This document shows, piece by piece, positions 1 through 8,613 of a DNA stretch of 64,000 nucleotides. The stretch is from Candidatus Rhodoferax bjergmarkensis. Lineage in GTDB: Bacteria; Pseudomonadota; Gammaproteobacteria; Burkholderiales; Burkholderiaceae_C. Position 1 is the first letter of the stretch. Each line of letters begins with the position of its first letter. The notes under the pieces were generated by a model. That model saw nothing but the letters and a program-made list of their open reading frames with translations. It was not told where the DNA came from and made no database searches. Both the position numbers and the translations under genes were made by a program. The stretch covers positions 634,925 to 698,924 of the forward strand of contig JADJFX010000003.1 of assembly GCA_016708345.1 (NCBI GenBank). Direction: 5' to 3'.

Positions 1-355
1 TAAATGTGGTGAGTGCAGCTCCCTTGTTGCCGCGTTCTTCTTTTTCGACCTGAACCAGCAACTCCTGGCCTTCGCGGATCACATCCTGGATGCGGGCCTG
101 CGAGACCGAAACACCGGACTGGAAATATTGGCGTGAAATTTCCTTGAATGGCAAAAAGCCGTGGCGGTCTTCACCGTAGTCGATAAAACAGGCTTCCAGC
201 GATGGTTCGACACGGGTGACAACCGCTTTGTAAATATTGCCCTTGCGCTGCTCGCGCCCTTCAATTTCAATTTCGTAGTCGAGGAGTTTTTGTCCATCGA
301 CGATTGCCAAGCGGCGTTCTTCTGCCTGCGTGGCGTTAATCAGCATCCGTTTCAT
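1..355 (-). CDS. rne: Ribonuclease E, N-terminal fragment (cut by window edge)
   Basis: Endoribonuclease of the RNA degradosome, acting in mRNA decay and rRNA/tRNA maturation at the inner membrane. Only the first 118 codons lie in the window; the gene continues past position 1. The start is the ATG at 355, giving MKRMLINATQAEERRLAIVD, the characteristic RNase E/G N-terminus. The S1-like region follows, with the stretch GNIYKAVVTRVEPSLEACFI and then FIDYGEDRHGFLPFKEI. The gene is divergent from rluC across about 540 bp, the common rne-rluC arrangement in proteobacteria. Identification is firm; the C-terminal scaffold cannot be judged. Confidence 0.95.
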   Translation of the reverse strand, partial: MKRMLINATQAEERRLAIVDGQKLLDYEIEIEGREQRKGNIYKAVVTRVEPSLEACFIDYGEDRHGFLPFKEISRQYFQSGVSVSQARIQDVIREGQELLVQVEKEERGNKGAALTTF

Positions 356-894
356 GGGTAGCGTTCTTTCAATTCAAATATACAAACTGCTCTTGACGAG
401 CTTTCGATACCGCAGCAGACGCTTTGAATTGAGGAGGAATTGCCGGAGAACCCAAAATCACACAGTGAAATTCACACGGTGAGTTTGGGTGTAGGCGCGT
501 GGATGGGGGCGAGGGGGACTGGTTGTGGATATGCTATTAAAGTAATAGCTGGTTGCGCCCGTTGTGCGGGGGCTGATGGTCGATTCATATCAAAAAGCGG
601 GGCGAAAACGCACCGCAAATAAACATGGATCAGGCTCATCAAAACAAACATCTCGCTTCATTCCGTTCACAGACTTCTCTAGTCTGTGAACTTTGGGTAT
701 TCCGTATCAGTGATTCAATGCGTCGTCTTGACCGTTTGTTTGGCAGGCCACCGCAAACATCTGGCTTGCGGTTTGCGTACATTGGCAAACGGGGGTATCG
801 ACCGTCTAGCGGGGCTGGCGTGGTGGGTGAACTAAACTTCACTTAAATTGTGATTTAACTTGTCGTTAAATCAACCACTTACAGCGCATCGCTA
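356..894. promoter_or_regulatory. Divergent rne/rluC control region with long rne leader
   Basis: No credible gene is seen in these 540 bp; the open frames present on both strands look like chance. The region should hold the rne and rluC promoters and the rne 5' leader. A perfect 11-bp inverted repeat with a 5-nt loop lies at 665-691 (GTTCACAGACT, loop, AGTCTGTGAAC). A Comamonadaceae repeat copy lies at 533-584. In enterics rne is autoregulated through hairpins in a long 5' UTR; a similar role here is inference. Confidence 0.5.
533..584 (+). repeat. Comamonadaceae dispersed repeat, copy 1
   Basis: Begins GCTATTAAAGTAATAGCTGG and continues with TTGCGC and a G/C-rich stretch. This is the same pattern of short AT-rich inverted arms (GCTATTAA...TAATAGC) followed by GCTGSTTGCGC as the other copies in this window. 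It lies in the rne leader region. Confidence 0.7.
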
Positions 895-1935
895 GTGAAA
901 CACATTATAGGGTGCAAACCCCAATTTGATTTGCCACAAGTAAAAACGGTGATCGTCGACGACGATTCTGCGGGGCAGCGCCTGGACAATTTCCTGCTGC
1001 GCCAGCTCAAAGGGGTGCCTAAAACCCATGTCTACCGCATCATCCGAAGCGGTGAAGTGCGTGTGAACAAGGGCCGGGCATCGGCCGACACCCGGCTCGC
1101 CTTGGGCGATGTGGTGCGCGTGCCGCCGGTACGAATTTCTGAGCGCGTGCTTGAAAAAGAGGAGGCCATGGCGGCCGCAGTGGTGCGCGGTGTTCCGGCC
1201 CGGGATTTTCCCATTTTGCTGGAAGACGAGGGCTTGCTTGCGATGGACAAACCGGCCGGTGTGGCGGTGCATGGGGGCTCGGGTGTCAGTTTTGGCGTGA
1301 TTGAACAATTGCGCATGGCAAGGCCGCAGGCCAGGTTTTTGGAGTTGGTGCACCGGTTGGACCGAGAGACCAGCGGCATTTTGCTGATTGCCAAAAAAAG
1401 AAGTGCCCTGACCAAGCTGCAAGATCAGTTTCGGGAACGAGAAACGGGCAAGACTTATCTGGCGCTGGTCCGCGGCTGCTGGCCGGCCAATAAAAAGGTG
1501 CTGGACAAGCCTTTGCATAAATTTTTGCTGGACGGCAAGGATGGTGTGACCGGGTCGGGTGAGCGGCGCGTCAAGGTGGTGCCTAGGGACGACCCGAACG
1601 GCATGCCGTCCGTCACGCTGGTCAAAATCCGGCAAACGGTGGCTAATCGGTTTACCTTGCTCGAAGTCACCATCAAAACCGGGCGCACCCACCAAATCCG
1701 TGTTCACTTGGCCAGTGAGGGGTTTCCCATCGTCGGTGATGACAAATATGGTGATTTTGAGTTGAACAAGACGCTGGCGCGCCCTGCGAGTTCACCAAAC
1801 TTGACGCGAATGTTTCTGCATGCCTGGCGCTTGCAATTTAGTCATCCAGCCAGTGGTGAGCGGGTCGAACTGCTGGCCCCGTTGCCGCCTGAACTGGAAA
1901 AATTTTTAACCGACGCTGCTTCTGCAGCAGCCTGA
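895..1935 (+). CDS. rluC: 23S rRNA pseudouridine synthase RluC
   Basis: Converts uridines 955, 2504 and 2580 (E. coli numbering) of 23S rRNA to pseudouridine. An S4 RNA-binding domain covers about residues 20-85 (GQRLDNFLLRQLKGVPKTHV, then YRIIRSGEVRVNKGR). The catalytic RluA-type domain holds the active-site motif HRLDRETSGIL around residues 151-161. The chosen start is GTG at 895; no ATG lies upstream of the S4 domain in frame, and the length of 346 aa slightly exceeds E. coli RluC (319). It faces rne and is followed within 10 bp by a HAD phosphatase gene. Confidence 0.93.
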   Translation: MKHIIGCKPQFDLPQVKTVIVDDDSAGQRLDNFLLRQLKGVPKTHVYRIIRSGEVRVNKGRASADTRLALGDVVRVPPVRISERVLEKEEAMAAAVVRGVPARDFPILLEDEGLLAMDKPAGVAVHGGSGVSFGVIEQLRMARPQARFLELVHRLDRETSGILLIAKKRSALTKLQDQFRERETGKTYLALVRGCWPANKKVLDKPLHKFLLDGKDGVTGSGERRVKVVPRDDPNGMPSVTLVKIRQTVANRFTLLEVTIKTGRTHQIRVHLASEGFPIVGDDKYGDFELNKTLARPASSPNLTRMFLHAWRLQFSHPASGERVELLAPLPPELEKFLTDAASAAA

Positions 1936-1945
1936 TATTTTGACC

Positions 1946-2599
1946 ATGCGACAGTTTGATTTGATAGCTTTTGACTGGGATGGCACTCTGTTTGACTCCA
2001 CCGCCATCATCACCCGCTGCATTCAAAAAGCGGTGCAAGACGTGGGCGGCGCGGTGCCCAGTGACCGGGATGCGTCCTACGTGATTGGCATGGGATTGAT
2101 GCAGGCCTTGGCCCATGCCGCCCCCGACGTGCCGGTGCAGCGCTACCCCGAGCTCGGAGCGCGCTACCGGCACCACTACCTGGCGCATCAGAACGACATC
2201 AGCCTGTTCGACGGGGTGCTGGCCATGTTGAATGAACTGAAATCACGCCAGTATGTGCTCACAGTGGCCACCGGAAAAAGTCGCCAGGGCCTGAACGAGG
2301 CACTGCAAGCGGCTGAATTGAGGGGCATGTTCGATGGCTCGCGCACGGCGGATGAAACGGCAGGCAAGCCGAACCCCCTCATGCTGCAGGAGCTGATGGA
2401 CGAATTTGGCGTGTCGGCCCCGCGAACGCTCATGATCGGCGACACGACGCACGATTTGCAGATGGCCCTCAATGCAGGGTGCCCCAGTGTGGGTGTCAGC
2501 TACGGTGCCCATTCATCCGATGCATTTGCTGCGCTGCACCCGCGCTTTGTGGCGCATTCGGTGCATGAGCTGCATGACTGGTTGCGCAGCCACGCCTGA
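1946..2599 (+). CDS. HAD-superfamily hydrolase, phosphoglycolate-phosphatase-like
   Basis: A HAD-IA phosphatase of about 217 aa. Motif I is FDWDGTLFDS at the N-terminus with both catalytic aspartates. Motif II is the Thr of VLTVATGKSR, motif III the Lys of GKPNP, and motif IV GDTTHDLQMA. The cap sequence resembles Gph-type enzymes, but the substrate cannot be told from sequence. I chose the ATG at 1946; a TTG two codons upstream (1940) is possible. It sits between rluC and a Rieske gene in an apparent operon, an association common in Burkholderiales. Confidence 0.85.
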   Translation: MRQFDLIAFDWDGTLFDSTAIITRCIQKAVQDVGGAVPSDRDASYVIGMGLMQALAHAAPDVPVQRYPELGARYRHHYLAHQNDISLFDGVLAMLNELKSRQYVLTVATGKSRQGLNEALQAAELRGMFDGSRTADETAGKPNPLMLQELMDEFGVSAPRTLMIGDTTHDLQMALNAGCPSVGVSYGAHSSDAFAALHPRFVAHSVHELHDWLRSHA

Positions 2600-2615
2600 A
2601 GCCGAACGCCTGCAC

Positions 2616-2981
2616 ATGACTCAAGTGATTTTCCTGTGTAACTCGGCCGATCTGGTCAACAGCGGCGAGGCTGTTGCGTTCGAGGTGGTTTATTGCACCC
2701 AGCATTGCCACGCCTTTGCCATCCGGTACCGCGACAGGGTGCACGCGTATGTCAACCGCTGTACCCATGTGCCGATGGAGATGGACTACCAGCCCAATCG
2801 CTTTTTTGACAGCACCGGCGACTGGTTGATGTGCGCCACCCATGGGGCCATGTACGACCCCCAAACTGGTGCGTGTCGTATGGGCCCGTGCCGAGGTGGT
2901 TTGATCAAGATTGATGTCTCTGAAGAAGATGGCGTCGTGCACTGGCATACTGCCCCCAACCTGAAATCCCTAGAGTTTTGA
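2616..2981 (+). CDS. Rieske [2Fe-2S] protein
   Basis: A soluble 121-aa Rieske-fold protein. The cluster motifs are C49-T-H51 and C73-A-T-H76, matching the Rieske pattern CxH...CxxH that binds a 2Fe-2S cluster through two Cys and two His. There is no membrane anchor or oxygenase domain, so it looks like a small Rieske ferredoxin. The partner is unknown. I chose the ATG at 2616, 16 bp after the HAD gene; a longer open frame upstream only overlaps that gene. The stop is one base before the sppA-like start. Confidence 0.85.
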   Translation: MTQVIFLCNSADLVNSGEAVAFEVVYCTQHCHAFAIRYRDRVHAYVNRCTHVPMEMDYQPNRFFDSTGDWLMCATHGAMYDPQTGACRMGPCRGGLIKIDVSEEDGVVHWHTAPNLKSLEF

Positions 2982-2982
2982 C

Positions 2983-4053
2983 ATGACCGACCCCAATTTC
3001 CCCGAACTTTCACCTGAACAGTCGGGTGTGACCCCTGCCCAAGATATGACATCAAATCAGGCCTCTGCGCCCATCAATAGTGCGCAAGGCGCTACTAAAA
3101 ATATAGCAAATGGTGCGCAGGATGAAAATCTGGGCTGGGAACGCGCCACGCTGGAAAAGCTGGCTTTTGCGTCCCTGCATGAGCAACGCCTGGCCAGGCG
3201 CTGGCGAAATTTCGTGCGGCTGGCCTGGCTGGTGTTTCTGGCGTTGGTGGTCTGGATCGCCATGAGCAATGACGGTGCGCCCAAAGATGGCTCAACGCCG
3301 CATACGGCGGTGATTGAAATCAAGGGCGAAATTGCCTCCGGAGCAGATGCCAGCGCCGAGCTGATCGTGGCCGCCGCACGTGGTGCCTTTGAAGACGAAG
3401 GTGCCCAGGCGGTGGTGCTGGTGATCAATTCACCCGGTGGCAGCCCGGTGCAGGCAGGCATCATCAACGACGAACTCAGGCGCCTCAAAGCCAAGCACAA
3501 GAAGCCGCTGTATGCCGTGGTGGAAGAGTCCTGCGCTTCCGCTGCCTATTACATTGCAGTGGCGGCAGACCAGATATTCGTCGACAAGGCCAGCATTGTG
3601 GGCAGCATCGGGGTGCTGATGGATGGTTATGGCTTTACCGGGCTGATGGACAAGTTGGGAGTTGAGCGCCGGCTCATGACGGCTGGCGAGAACAAGGGCT
3701 TTCTGGACCCTTTCAGCCCACAAACGGAGAAACACAGAGCCTACGCGCAGACCATGCTGGATCAAATTCACAAGCAGTTCATCCAAGTGGTGAAAACCGG
3801 CCGCGGCAGTCGCTTGAAACAAACGCCAGAAACTTTCAGCGGGTTGTTCTGGAGTGGCCAGCAGGCGATTGAACTGGGCATGGCCGATCAATTGGGCAGT
3901 CTGGACTTTGTGGCGCGCGAAGTGGTCAAGGCGGAGGAAATCATTGACTACACCCGGCGTGAAAATGTTGCCGAGCGCTTGGCCAAGCGCTTTGGCGCTG
4001 CCATCGGGGCCGGGGCCGTGCAGGCGATCAAGTCCGCGCCAGCGCTGAGGTGA
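2983..4053 (+). CDS. sppA: S49-family signal peptide peptidase (SppA-like)
   Basis: Inner-membrane serine protease of the S49 family, expected to cleave remnant signal peptides. One membrane helix lies at about residues 76-94. The catalytic domain includes VINSPGGSPVQAG, the proposed nucleophile Ser186 in SCASAAYYIA, and the general base Lys238 in TAGENKGFLDPF. At 356 aa it is the short, single-domain form. Residues about 32-43 near the cytoplasmic N-terminus are encoded by a Comamonadaceae repeat inserted in frame; this region is outside the catalytic fold. It closes the rluC-HAD-Rieske-sppA run. Confidence 0.9.
   Translation: MTDPNFPELSPEQSGVTPAQDMTSNQASAPINSAQGATKNIANGAQDENLGWERATLEKLAFASLHEQRLARRWRNFVRLAWLVFLALVVWIAMSNDGAPKDGSTPHTAVIEIKGEIASGADASAELIVAAARGAFEDEGAQAVVLVINSPGGSPVQAGIINDELRRLKAKHKKPLYAVVEESCASAAYYIAVAADQIFVDKASIVGSIGVLMDGYGFTGLMDKLGVERRLMTAGENKGFLDPFSPQTEKHRAYAQTMLDQIHKQFIQVVKTGRGSRLKQTPETFSGLFWSGQQAIELGMADQLGSLDFVAREVVKAEEIIDYTRRENVAERLAKRFGAAIGAGAVQAIKSAPALR
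3076..3111 (-). repeat. Comamonadaceae dispersed repeat, copy 2, inside sppA
   Basis: Reads TGCGCAAGGCGCTACTAAAA followed by ATATAGCAAA on the plus strand, the reverse orientation of copy 1. It is translated in frame as part of the SppA-like N-terminal tail. Confidence 0.65.
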
Positions 4054-4084
4054 TCCACTGAGGGATGCAGAAGGGAACAAAATC

Positions 4085-4113
4085 CGGGGTTTGGGGGGGG
4101 CGGGGGGGGCGGG
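4085..4113 (+). other. G-rich tract with quadruplex potential
   Basis: Four closely spaced G runs (GGGG, TTT, two runs of eight G separated by C, then C and GGG) lie between the convergent sppA-like and RsmI-like genes. The pattern meets the usual G-quadruplex rule of four G3+ tracts with short loops. Such tracts are also error-prone in sequencing. Confidence 0.6.
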
Positions 4114-4213
4114 TTGTGCCGTCCCGGGCCGCCCGCTCGCAGCCGGCACTGCTCCCCCAGCACCCGCCCAAAAGCGGTACATTGGCTTCTTGCGCATCCC
4201 TTGGGGGCTTGAA

Positions 4214-5007
4214 TCAGCGGCCCAAGGCAAACACCGCCGGCGTTGTGTTGTCCAGTTTGGCGTTCTTGCGGCACCAGTTCTTCACGCTGTCACTCAAGCA
4301 GGCCGCGCTGGCCAGCGTCAGTCCGCTGCTGATGGCTAAACGTGTGCCGGGTTGCAGCGTTTGCAAGAGTGTTTGCAGCATGGCTGCGTTGCGGTAGGGC
4401 GTTTCGATGAACAGTTGGGTTTGCCCGGTTTTAAGCGACAGTGCTTCGAGTTCACGCACACGTTGGGCGCGCTGTGCACCGTCTTGAGGTAAATAGCCGA
4501 CAAAGGCAAAACTTTGGCCGTTCAGGCCGCTGGCCGCCAGCGCCAGCAACAGCGAAACCGGGCCGCTCAAAGCAATCACCTCCATCCCCAGGTCATGGGC
4601 TGCGCGCACCACGGAGGAGCCGGGGTCGGCCACGGCGGGCATGCCGGCTTCGCTCACCAGGCCCACATCGTGGCCTTGCAGCGCCGGTGCCAGCAGGGGG
4701 CGGGCGTCAAAACTGCCGCTGTGGTCGCCCTTTTTGTGTACTTCACGCGGCAACTCCTGAATGTGCAGGGTTTGCAGCGGATTGCTCAAGGAATAATTTC
4801 ACCCACACGTTTCAAATAGGCGCGGGTTGACTTGGCGTTTTCGCAAACCCAATGCGCAAGTGTTGCGGCCACCTGCAGGGTGCCTTGGGGGATCGTGTCT
4901 TGCAGGGGTGACTGGCTGGTGCAGCCAAAATCAAGCGGTGCAGGAACCAGGTAAAGACGCCCTGGCGGTGTGGACTGGCTGCCGTGGGGTGGGGTTTTCA
5001 TGGTCAT
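4214..5007 (-). pseudogene. RsmI-like SAM-dependent methyltransferase, frameshifted
   Basis: Two abutting reading frames together encode one protein of the tetrapyrrole/RsmI methylase family (homologs act on rRNA or are uncharacterised). Codons from 5007 to 4786 give the N-terminus (GRLYLVPAPLDFG...RVGEIIP), then a stop. From about 4789 the next frame continues with LSNPLQTLHIQELPREVHKK, GLVSEAGMPAVADPGSSVV and FIETPYRN, the SAM-binding family signatures. Adding one A to the AA at 4788-4789 restores a single frame of about 264 aa. The start overlaps the maf stop as ATGA. This could be true decay or a one-base sequence error. Confidence 0.8.
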
Positions 5008-5609
5008 AACACCCGGACACCCGCGGCCTGGATCATTCGGCAGGTGCGGATCAGCGGCAGGCCCACCAGCGCGGTGGGGTCATCGTTGTCAATCGATTCC
5101 AGCAGCGCAATGCCCAGACCTTCGCTTTTGGCGCTGCCCGCGCAGTCATAAGGCGTCTCCAACCGCAGGTAGGTATCGATCTCTTCATCCGTGAGGGCGC
5201 GAAACTTGACTTTGACCTTTGCCAGATCCACTTGCGAAAAGCCGGATGCCAGACAAACCACCGCTACCGCTGTCTGAAACACCACGGTTTTCCCGCGCAT
5301 GTGCTGCAACTGGGCCACTGCGCGGACGTGGTTGCCAGGTTTGCCCAAGGCCTGACCGTCCAGATCCGCCACCTGATCCGAGCCAATCACCACGCAGGCG
5401 GGAAACTGGCTTGCGACCGCCTGCGCCTTGGCCAGGGCCAATCGGCAGGCCAACTGCTCGGGGGTCTCGCTCATGTTCGGTGTCTCGTCAACGTCGGGCG
5501 CTGCAACGTCGAAAGGAATGCGCAAGCGGGTGAGTAATTCGCGGCGATAGGGCGAAGTGGAGCCCAGGATCAGTTTGCGGGGGGTAGGGTGGGGCGTTGA
5601 ATCAAGCAT
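5004..5609 (-). CDS. maf: Maf-like nucleotide pyrophosphatase
   Basis: House-cleaning nucleoside triphosphate pyrophosphatase of the Maf/HAM1-like fold, 201 aa. The N-terminal signature LILGSTSPYRRELLTRL and the SDQVADLDGQALGKP motif are conserved. The YceF subgroup, which carries an S-D-Q-V-A element, prefers 7-methyl-GTP; assigning this protein there is inference from that motif. It is followed by the RsmI-like gene with a 4-bp ATGA overlap and is divergent from yceD, so it probably has its own promoter in the 25-bp gap or within yceD. Confidence 0.9.
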   Translation of the reverse strand: MLDSTPHPTPRKLILGSTSPYRRELLTRLRIPFDVAAPDVDETPNMSETPEQLACRLALAKAQAVASQFPACVVIGSDQVADLDGQALGKPGNHVRAVAQLQHMRGKTVVFQTAVAVVCLASGFSQVDLAKVKVKFRALTDEEIDTYLRLETPYDCAGSAKSEGLGIALLESIDNDDPTALVGLPLIRTCRMIQAAGVRVL

Positions 5610-5634
5610 GGCGTGATTCTCTTACACTGCGGGG

Positions 5635-6180
5635 ATGAAACAAGATTCGCTTCCACTGCATCTGGACGTCAAAACGTTTGCCCATTCCACCGGGGCCATG
5701 TCCGGCCATGATTTACTATCAAAATATGAGCGTATCATGGAGGATACACGAGGGCTAGGCGGCGAAAGGTCTCTCAATTGGACAATCCGGGGGGAGTTGC
5801 GGGTTGGCCCTGACGGTGACGAGCAAGCTTGGCTGCACCTCGCGGTGCAGGCTTTGGTACCACTGATCTGCCAGCGCTGCTTGGGGCCGGCTGACATGGA
5901 GGTGGTGGTGGACCGGGCTTTCCGGTTTGTTGACAGCGAGGCTTTGGCCGAGGTGCAGGACGAAGAGGCCGAGGAAGATGTGTTGGCACTCAGCCGCGAA
6001 TTTAACCTGCGGGAGCTGATCGAAGACGAGCTGCTGATGGCCTTGCCGCTGGTGCCCCGGCATGAGACCTGTCCGGTGGCGGTCAAACTGGCGGTGACCG
6101 ACCCTGATTTTGAAGCGGCGCTGGCAGAAAAAACCAATCCGTTTGCGGTGCTGGCCAAGCTGCGGGACACAAAAAGCTGA
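5635..6180 (+). CDS. yceD: YceD/DUF177 family protein
   Basis: A 181-aa DUF177 protein, the family linked to 23S rRNA accumulation in bacteria and plants. Visible features are the CQRCLGP motif around residues 79-85, an acidic stretch rich in Glu and Asp near residues 98-120, and the C-terminal NPFAVLAKLR element typical of the family. It lies directly upstream of rpmF and the plsX-fab genes, the classic yceD-rpmF-plsX-fab order. The segment 5708-5757 looks somewhat like a degraded Comamonadaceae repeat, but this is weak. Confidence 0.9.
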   Translation: MKQDSLPLHLDVKTFAHSTGAMSGHDLLSKYERIMEDTRGLGGERSLNWTIRGELRVGPDGDEQAWLHLAVQALVPLICQRCLGPADMEVVVDRAFRFVDSEALAEVQDEEAEEDVLALSREFNLRELIEDELLMALPLVPRHETCPVAVKLAVTDPDFEAALAEKTNPFAVLAKLRDTKS

Positions 6181-6294
6181 CCCATGTGGCAAGTTGCGTT
6201 ATAATTTGAGGCTTCGCGCGGATTGATAAGTCGCGTATTTACACAAACCCTGCGGTGTTGCAGTTTTTGCAGTACCTATGTTTAGGAGCCGATC

Positions 6295-6477
6295 ATGGCC
6301 GTCCAACAGAATAAAAAGTCACCTTCCAAGCGCGGTATGCACCGGTCGCACAATGCTCTGGTCGTTCCAGGCATCGCCGTGGAGTCCACCACCGGTGAGA
6401 CCCACTTGCGTCACCACATCAGCCCCAACGGTTTCTACCGTGGTCGTCAGGTGCTCAAGACCAAGTCCGAAGCCTGA
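6295..6477 (+). CDS. rpmF: 50S ribosomal protein L32
   Basis: A 60-aa L32 protein of the large ribosomal subunit. It begins MAVQQNKKSPSKRGMHRSHN and has the conserved tail ETHLRHHISPNGFYRG followed by RQV. It lacks the zinc-binding cysteines found in some L32 proteins, the usual state in betaproteobacteria. The upstream 115 bp may carry its promoter. A strong intrinsic terminator follows 18 bp after the stop, so plsX likely depends on readthrough or its own promoter. Confidence 0.97.
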   Translation: MAVQQNKKSPSKRGMHRSHNALVVPGIAVESTTGETHLRHHISPNGFYRGRQVLKTKSEA

Positions 6478-6495
6478 TCGCGCTTATCAATCCAA

Positions 6496-6536
6496 GGCCC
6501 GATGCTACATTTTTGTAGCATCGGGCCTTTGTTTTT
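6496..6536 (+). terminator. Intrinsic terminator after rpmF
   Basis: A perfect 14-bp stem, GGCCCGATGCTACA at 6496-6509 and its complement at 6514-6527, with a TTTT loop, followed by TTTGTTTTTA. It should end most rpmF transcripts 47 bp before plsX. Confidence 0.88.
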
Positions 6537-6582
6537 ATATTCTTGGTATTTGTCTGCCAAAGTCTGTTTGCATTAGTTTCTC

Positions 6583-7632
6583 ATGATCACTATCGCTGTT
6601 GACTGCATGGGAGGCGATCATGGCCCTCATGTCACACTGCCCGCCTGCCGCAATTTTCTGGATCGTTGCCCCGACGCTGCTTTGTTGTTGGTTGGTCTGC
6701 CCGAAAGTTTGAAAGAATTTTCCCATCCCCGTGCCAAAACCATTTTGGCCAGTGAGGTGGTTGGCATGGATGACCCGCTTGAAGTGGCCCTTCGGCGCAA
6801 AAAAGACTCGTCCATGCGGGTGGCTATCCAGCAAGTCAAGGACGGCGCTGCCCAAGCAGCGGTATCGGCTGGCAACACGGCGGCATTGATGGCGATCTCA
6901 CGCTATCTTCTCAAAACCATGGACGGCATTGATCGCCCCGCCATTGCCGGACAAATTCCCAATGCCAAGGGTGAGGCGACCACCGTGCTGGACATGGGGG
7001 CCAATGTGGACTGCACGGCCGAGCATTTGCTCCAGTTTGCCGTGATGGGGTCGGCCCTGGTGTCGGTCTTGAGCGGCGTTGACAATCCCACCGTCGGTTT
7101 GCTCAATATTGGCGAAGAAGCCATTAAAGGCAACGAAGTGATCAAAAAAGCAGGCGAACTGTTTCGATCTGCCTCACAAGCGGGTGACTTCAATTTCTAC
7201 GGCAATGTCGAGGGCAACGACATTTTCAAGGGAACCGCTGACATCGTGGTGTGCGATGGCTTTGTGGGCAATGTGGCGTTGAAAGCCAGCGAAGGCTTGG
7301 CGACCATGATTGTTGATTTTCTCAAGATGGAGTTTTCTCGCAGCATCTTTACCAAAATGGCAGCCATTTTTGCCTATCCGATCATATCGGCGCTCAAAAA
7401 GCGCATGGACCACCGCCGCTACAACGGGGGTGCCTTGCTGGGGCTGCGTGGTCTGGTGTTCAAAAGCCATGGCTCAGCGGATCAACTGGCCTTTGAGTAC
7501 GCTTTGAAGCGGGCGTATGATGCAGCCCGCAACAACTTACTCGACCGTGTTCAAGTTCGGATTGCTCATGCCGCGCCGCTGCTGATCGGTACCGAGCCAC
7601 TCGTAACGTCAGATGCGGGCGTGACAGCCTGA
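6583..7632 (+). CDS. plsX: Phosphate acyltransferase PlsX
   Basis: Makes acyl-phosphate from acyl-ACP, the acyl donor for PlsY in phosphatidic acid synthesis; a peripheral membrane enzyme. The 349-aa protein begins MITIAVDCMGGDHGPHVTLP and carries the family elements SAGNTAALMA, LDMGANVDC and GLLNIGEEAIKGNE. It starts the fatty acid cluster, with fabH following after three bases. Its functional partner plsY also lies in this window at 58.6 kb. Confidence 0.96.
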   Translation: MITIAVDCMGGDHGPHVTLPACRNFLDRCPDAALLLVGLPESLKEFSHPRAKTILASEVVGMDDPLEVALRRKKDSSMRVAIQQVKDGAAQAAVSAGNTAALMAISRYLLKTMDGIDRPAIAGQIPNAKGEATTVLDMGANVDCTAEHLLQFAVMGSALVSVLSGVDNPTVGLLNIGEEAIKGNEVIKKAGELFRSASQAGDFNFYGNVEGNDIFKGTADIVVCDGFVGNVALKASEGLATMIVDFLKMEFSRSIFTKMAAIFAYPIISALKKRMDHRRYNGGALLGLRGLVFKSHGSADQLAFEYALKRAYDAARNNLLDRVQVRIAHAAPLLIGTEPLVTSDAGVTA

Positions 7633-7635
7633 TTC

Positions 7636-8613
7636 ATGAAACCTTTTTCGCGCATCACGGGCACAGGCAGCTACCTGCCGCCCCGGCGGCTGACCAATGC
7701 CGATTTGGCCGCAGAGTTGGCCGCCAACGGTGTTATGACCTCCGATGACTGGATTGTGGAACGCACCGGCATTCGGGCCCGCCATTTTGCAGCACCCGGT
7801 GTTTTTTGCAGTGATTTAGGTCTTGAGGCAGCCAAATTGGCACTGCTGGCGGCCAATGTGCGGGCCCAGGATATTGATCTGATCATTGTTGCAACTTCCA
7901 CGCCGGACATGGTTTTCCCTTCAACCGCCTGCATTTTGCAGAACAAGTTGGGTGTGGCGGGCTGTGCCGCATTTGACGTGCAGGCGGTGTGCAGTGGTTT
8001 TGTCTATGCCTTGACGATCGCGGATGCCATGATCAAAACTGGCGCGGCGAGCAAAGCCTTGGTAGTGGGGGCCGAAGTTTTTTCGCGCCTGCTTGATTTC
8101 AAGGACCGTACCACCTGTGTGCTGTTTGGCGATGGCGCTGGTGCGGTGGTGCTGGAAGCGTCCGATACGCCCGGCATTCTGGCCAGCGATTTGCATGCAG
8201 ACGGTAAACATGTGGGCATTTTGTGCGTGCCGGGGCATGTTTCGGGCGGTAACGTGCTGGGTGACCCGCTGCTCAAAATGGACGGTCAAGCCGTGTTTAA
8301 GCTGGCAGTGGGTGTGCTCGACGAAGCGGCGCGGGCGGTCCTGGCCAAGGCAGGCAAAAAGGCGTCTGACATTGACTGGCTGATTCCGCACCAGGCCAAC
8401 ATCCGCATCATGCAAAGCACCGCCAAAAAGCTCAAACTGCCGATGGGAAAAGTCATTGTGACGGTCGATCAGCATGGCAATACGTCGGCTGCTTCGATTG
8501 GCTTGGCGCTGGATGCGGGTGTGCGCAGTGGCAAAATCAAGGCTGGAGATTTGCTGCTGCTCGAAGGCGTTGGCGGTGGTTTCACCTGGGGTGCTGTGCT
8601 ATTGAATTTATAG
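7636..8613 (+). CDS. fabH: 3-oxoacyl-ACP synthase III (FabH)
   Basis: Initiates fatty acid synthesis by condensing acetyl-CoA with malonyl-ACP. The 325-aa protein has the catalytic Cys119 in DVQAVCSGFVYA, the His in IPHQANIRI and the Asn in QHGNTSAASIG, a complete Cys-His-Asn triad. The last residues LLNL and the TAG stop are formed by the start of a Comamonadaceae repeat, so the C-terminus has been reset by repeat insertion. It is three bases downstream of plsX. Confidence 0.96.
   Translation: MKPFSRITGTGSYLPPRRLTNADLAAELAANGVMTSDDWIVERTGIRARHFAAPGVFCSDLGLEAAKLALLAANVRAQDIDLIIVATSTPDMVFPSTACILQNKLGVAGCAAFDVQAVCSGFVYALTIADAMIKTGAASKALVVGAEVFSRLLDFKDRTTCVLFGDGAGAVVLEASDTPGILASDLHADGKHVGILCVPGHVSGGNVLGDPLLKMDGQAVFKLAVGVLDEAARAVLAKAGKKASDIDWLIPHQANIRIMQSTAKKLKLPMGKVIVTVDQHGNTSAASIGLALDAGVRSGKIKAGDLLLLEGVGGGFTWGAVLLNL

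Noticed and set aside
5708..5757. Possible Comamonadaceae repeat inside yceD
   Set aside because: CTATCAAAATATGAGC is suggestive, but the TTGCGC core is absent and the match is too weak to count.
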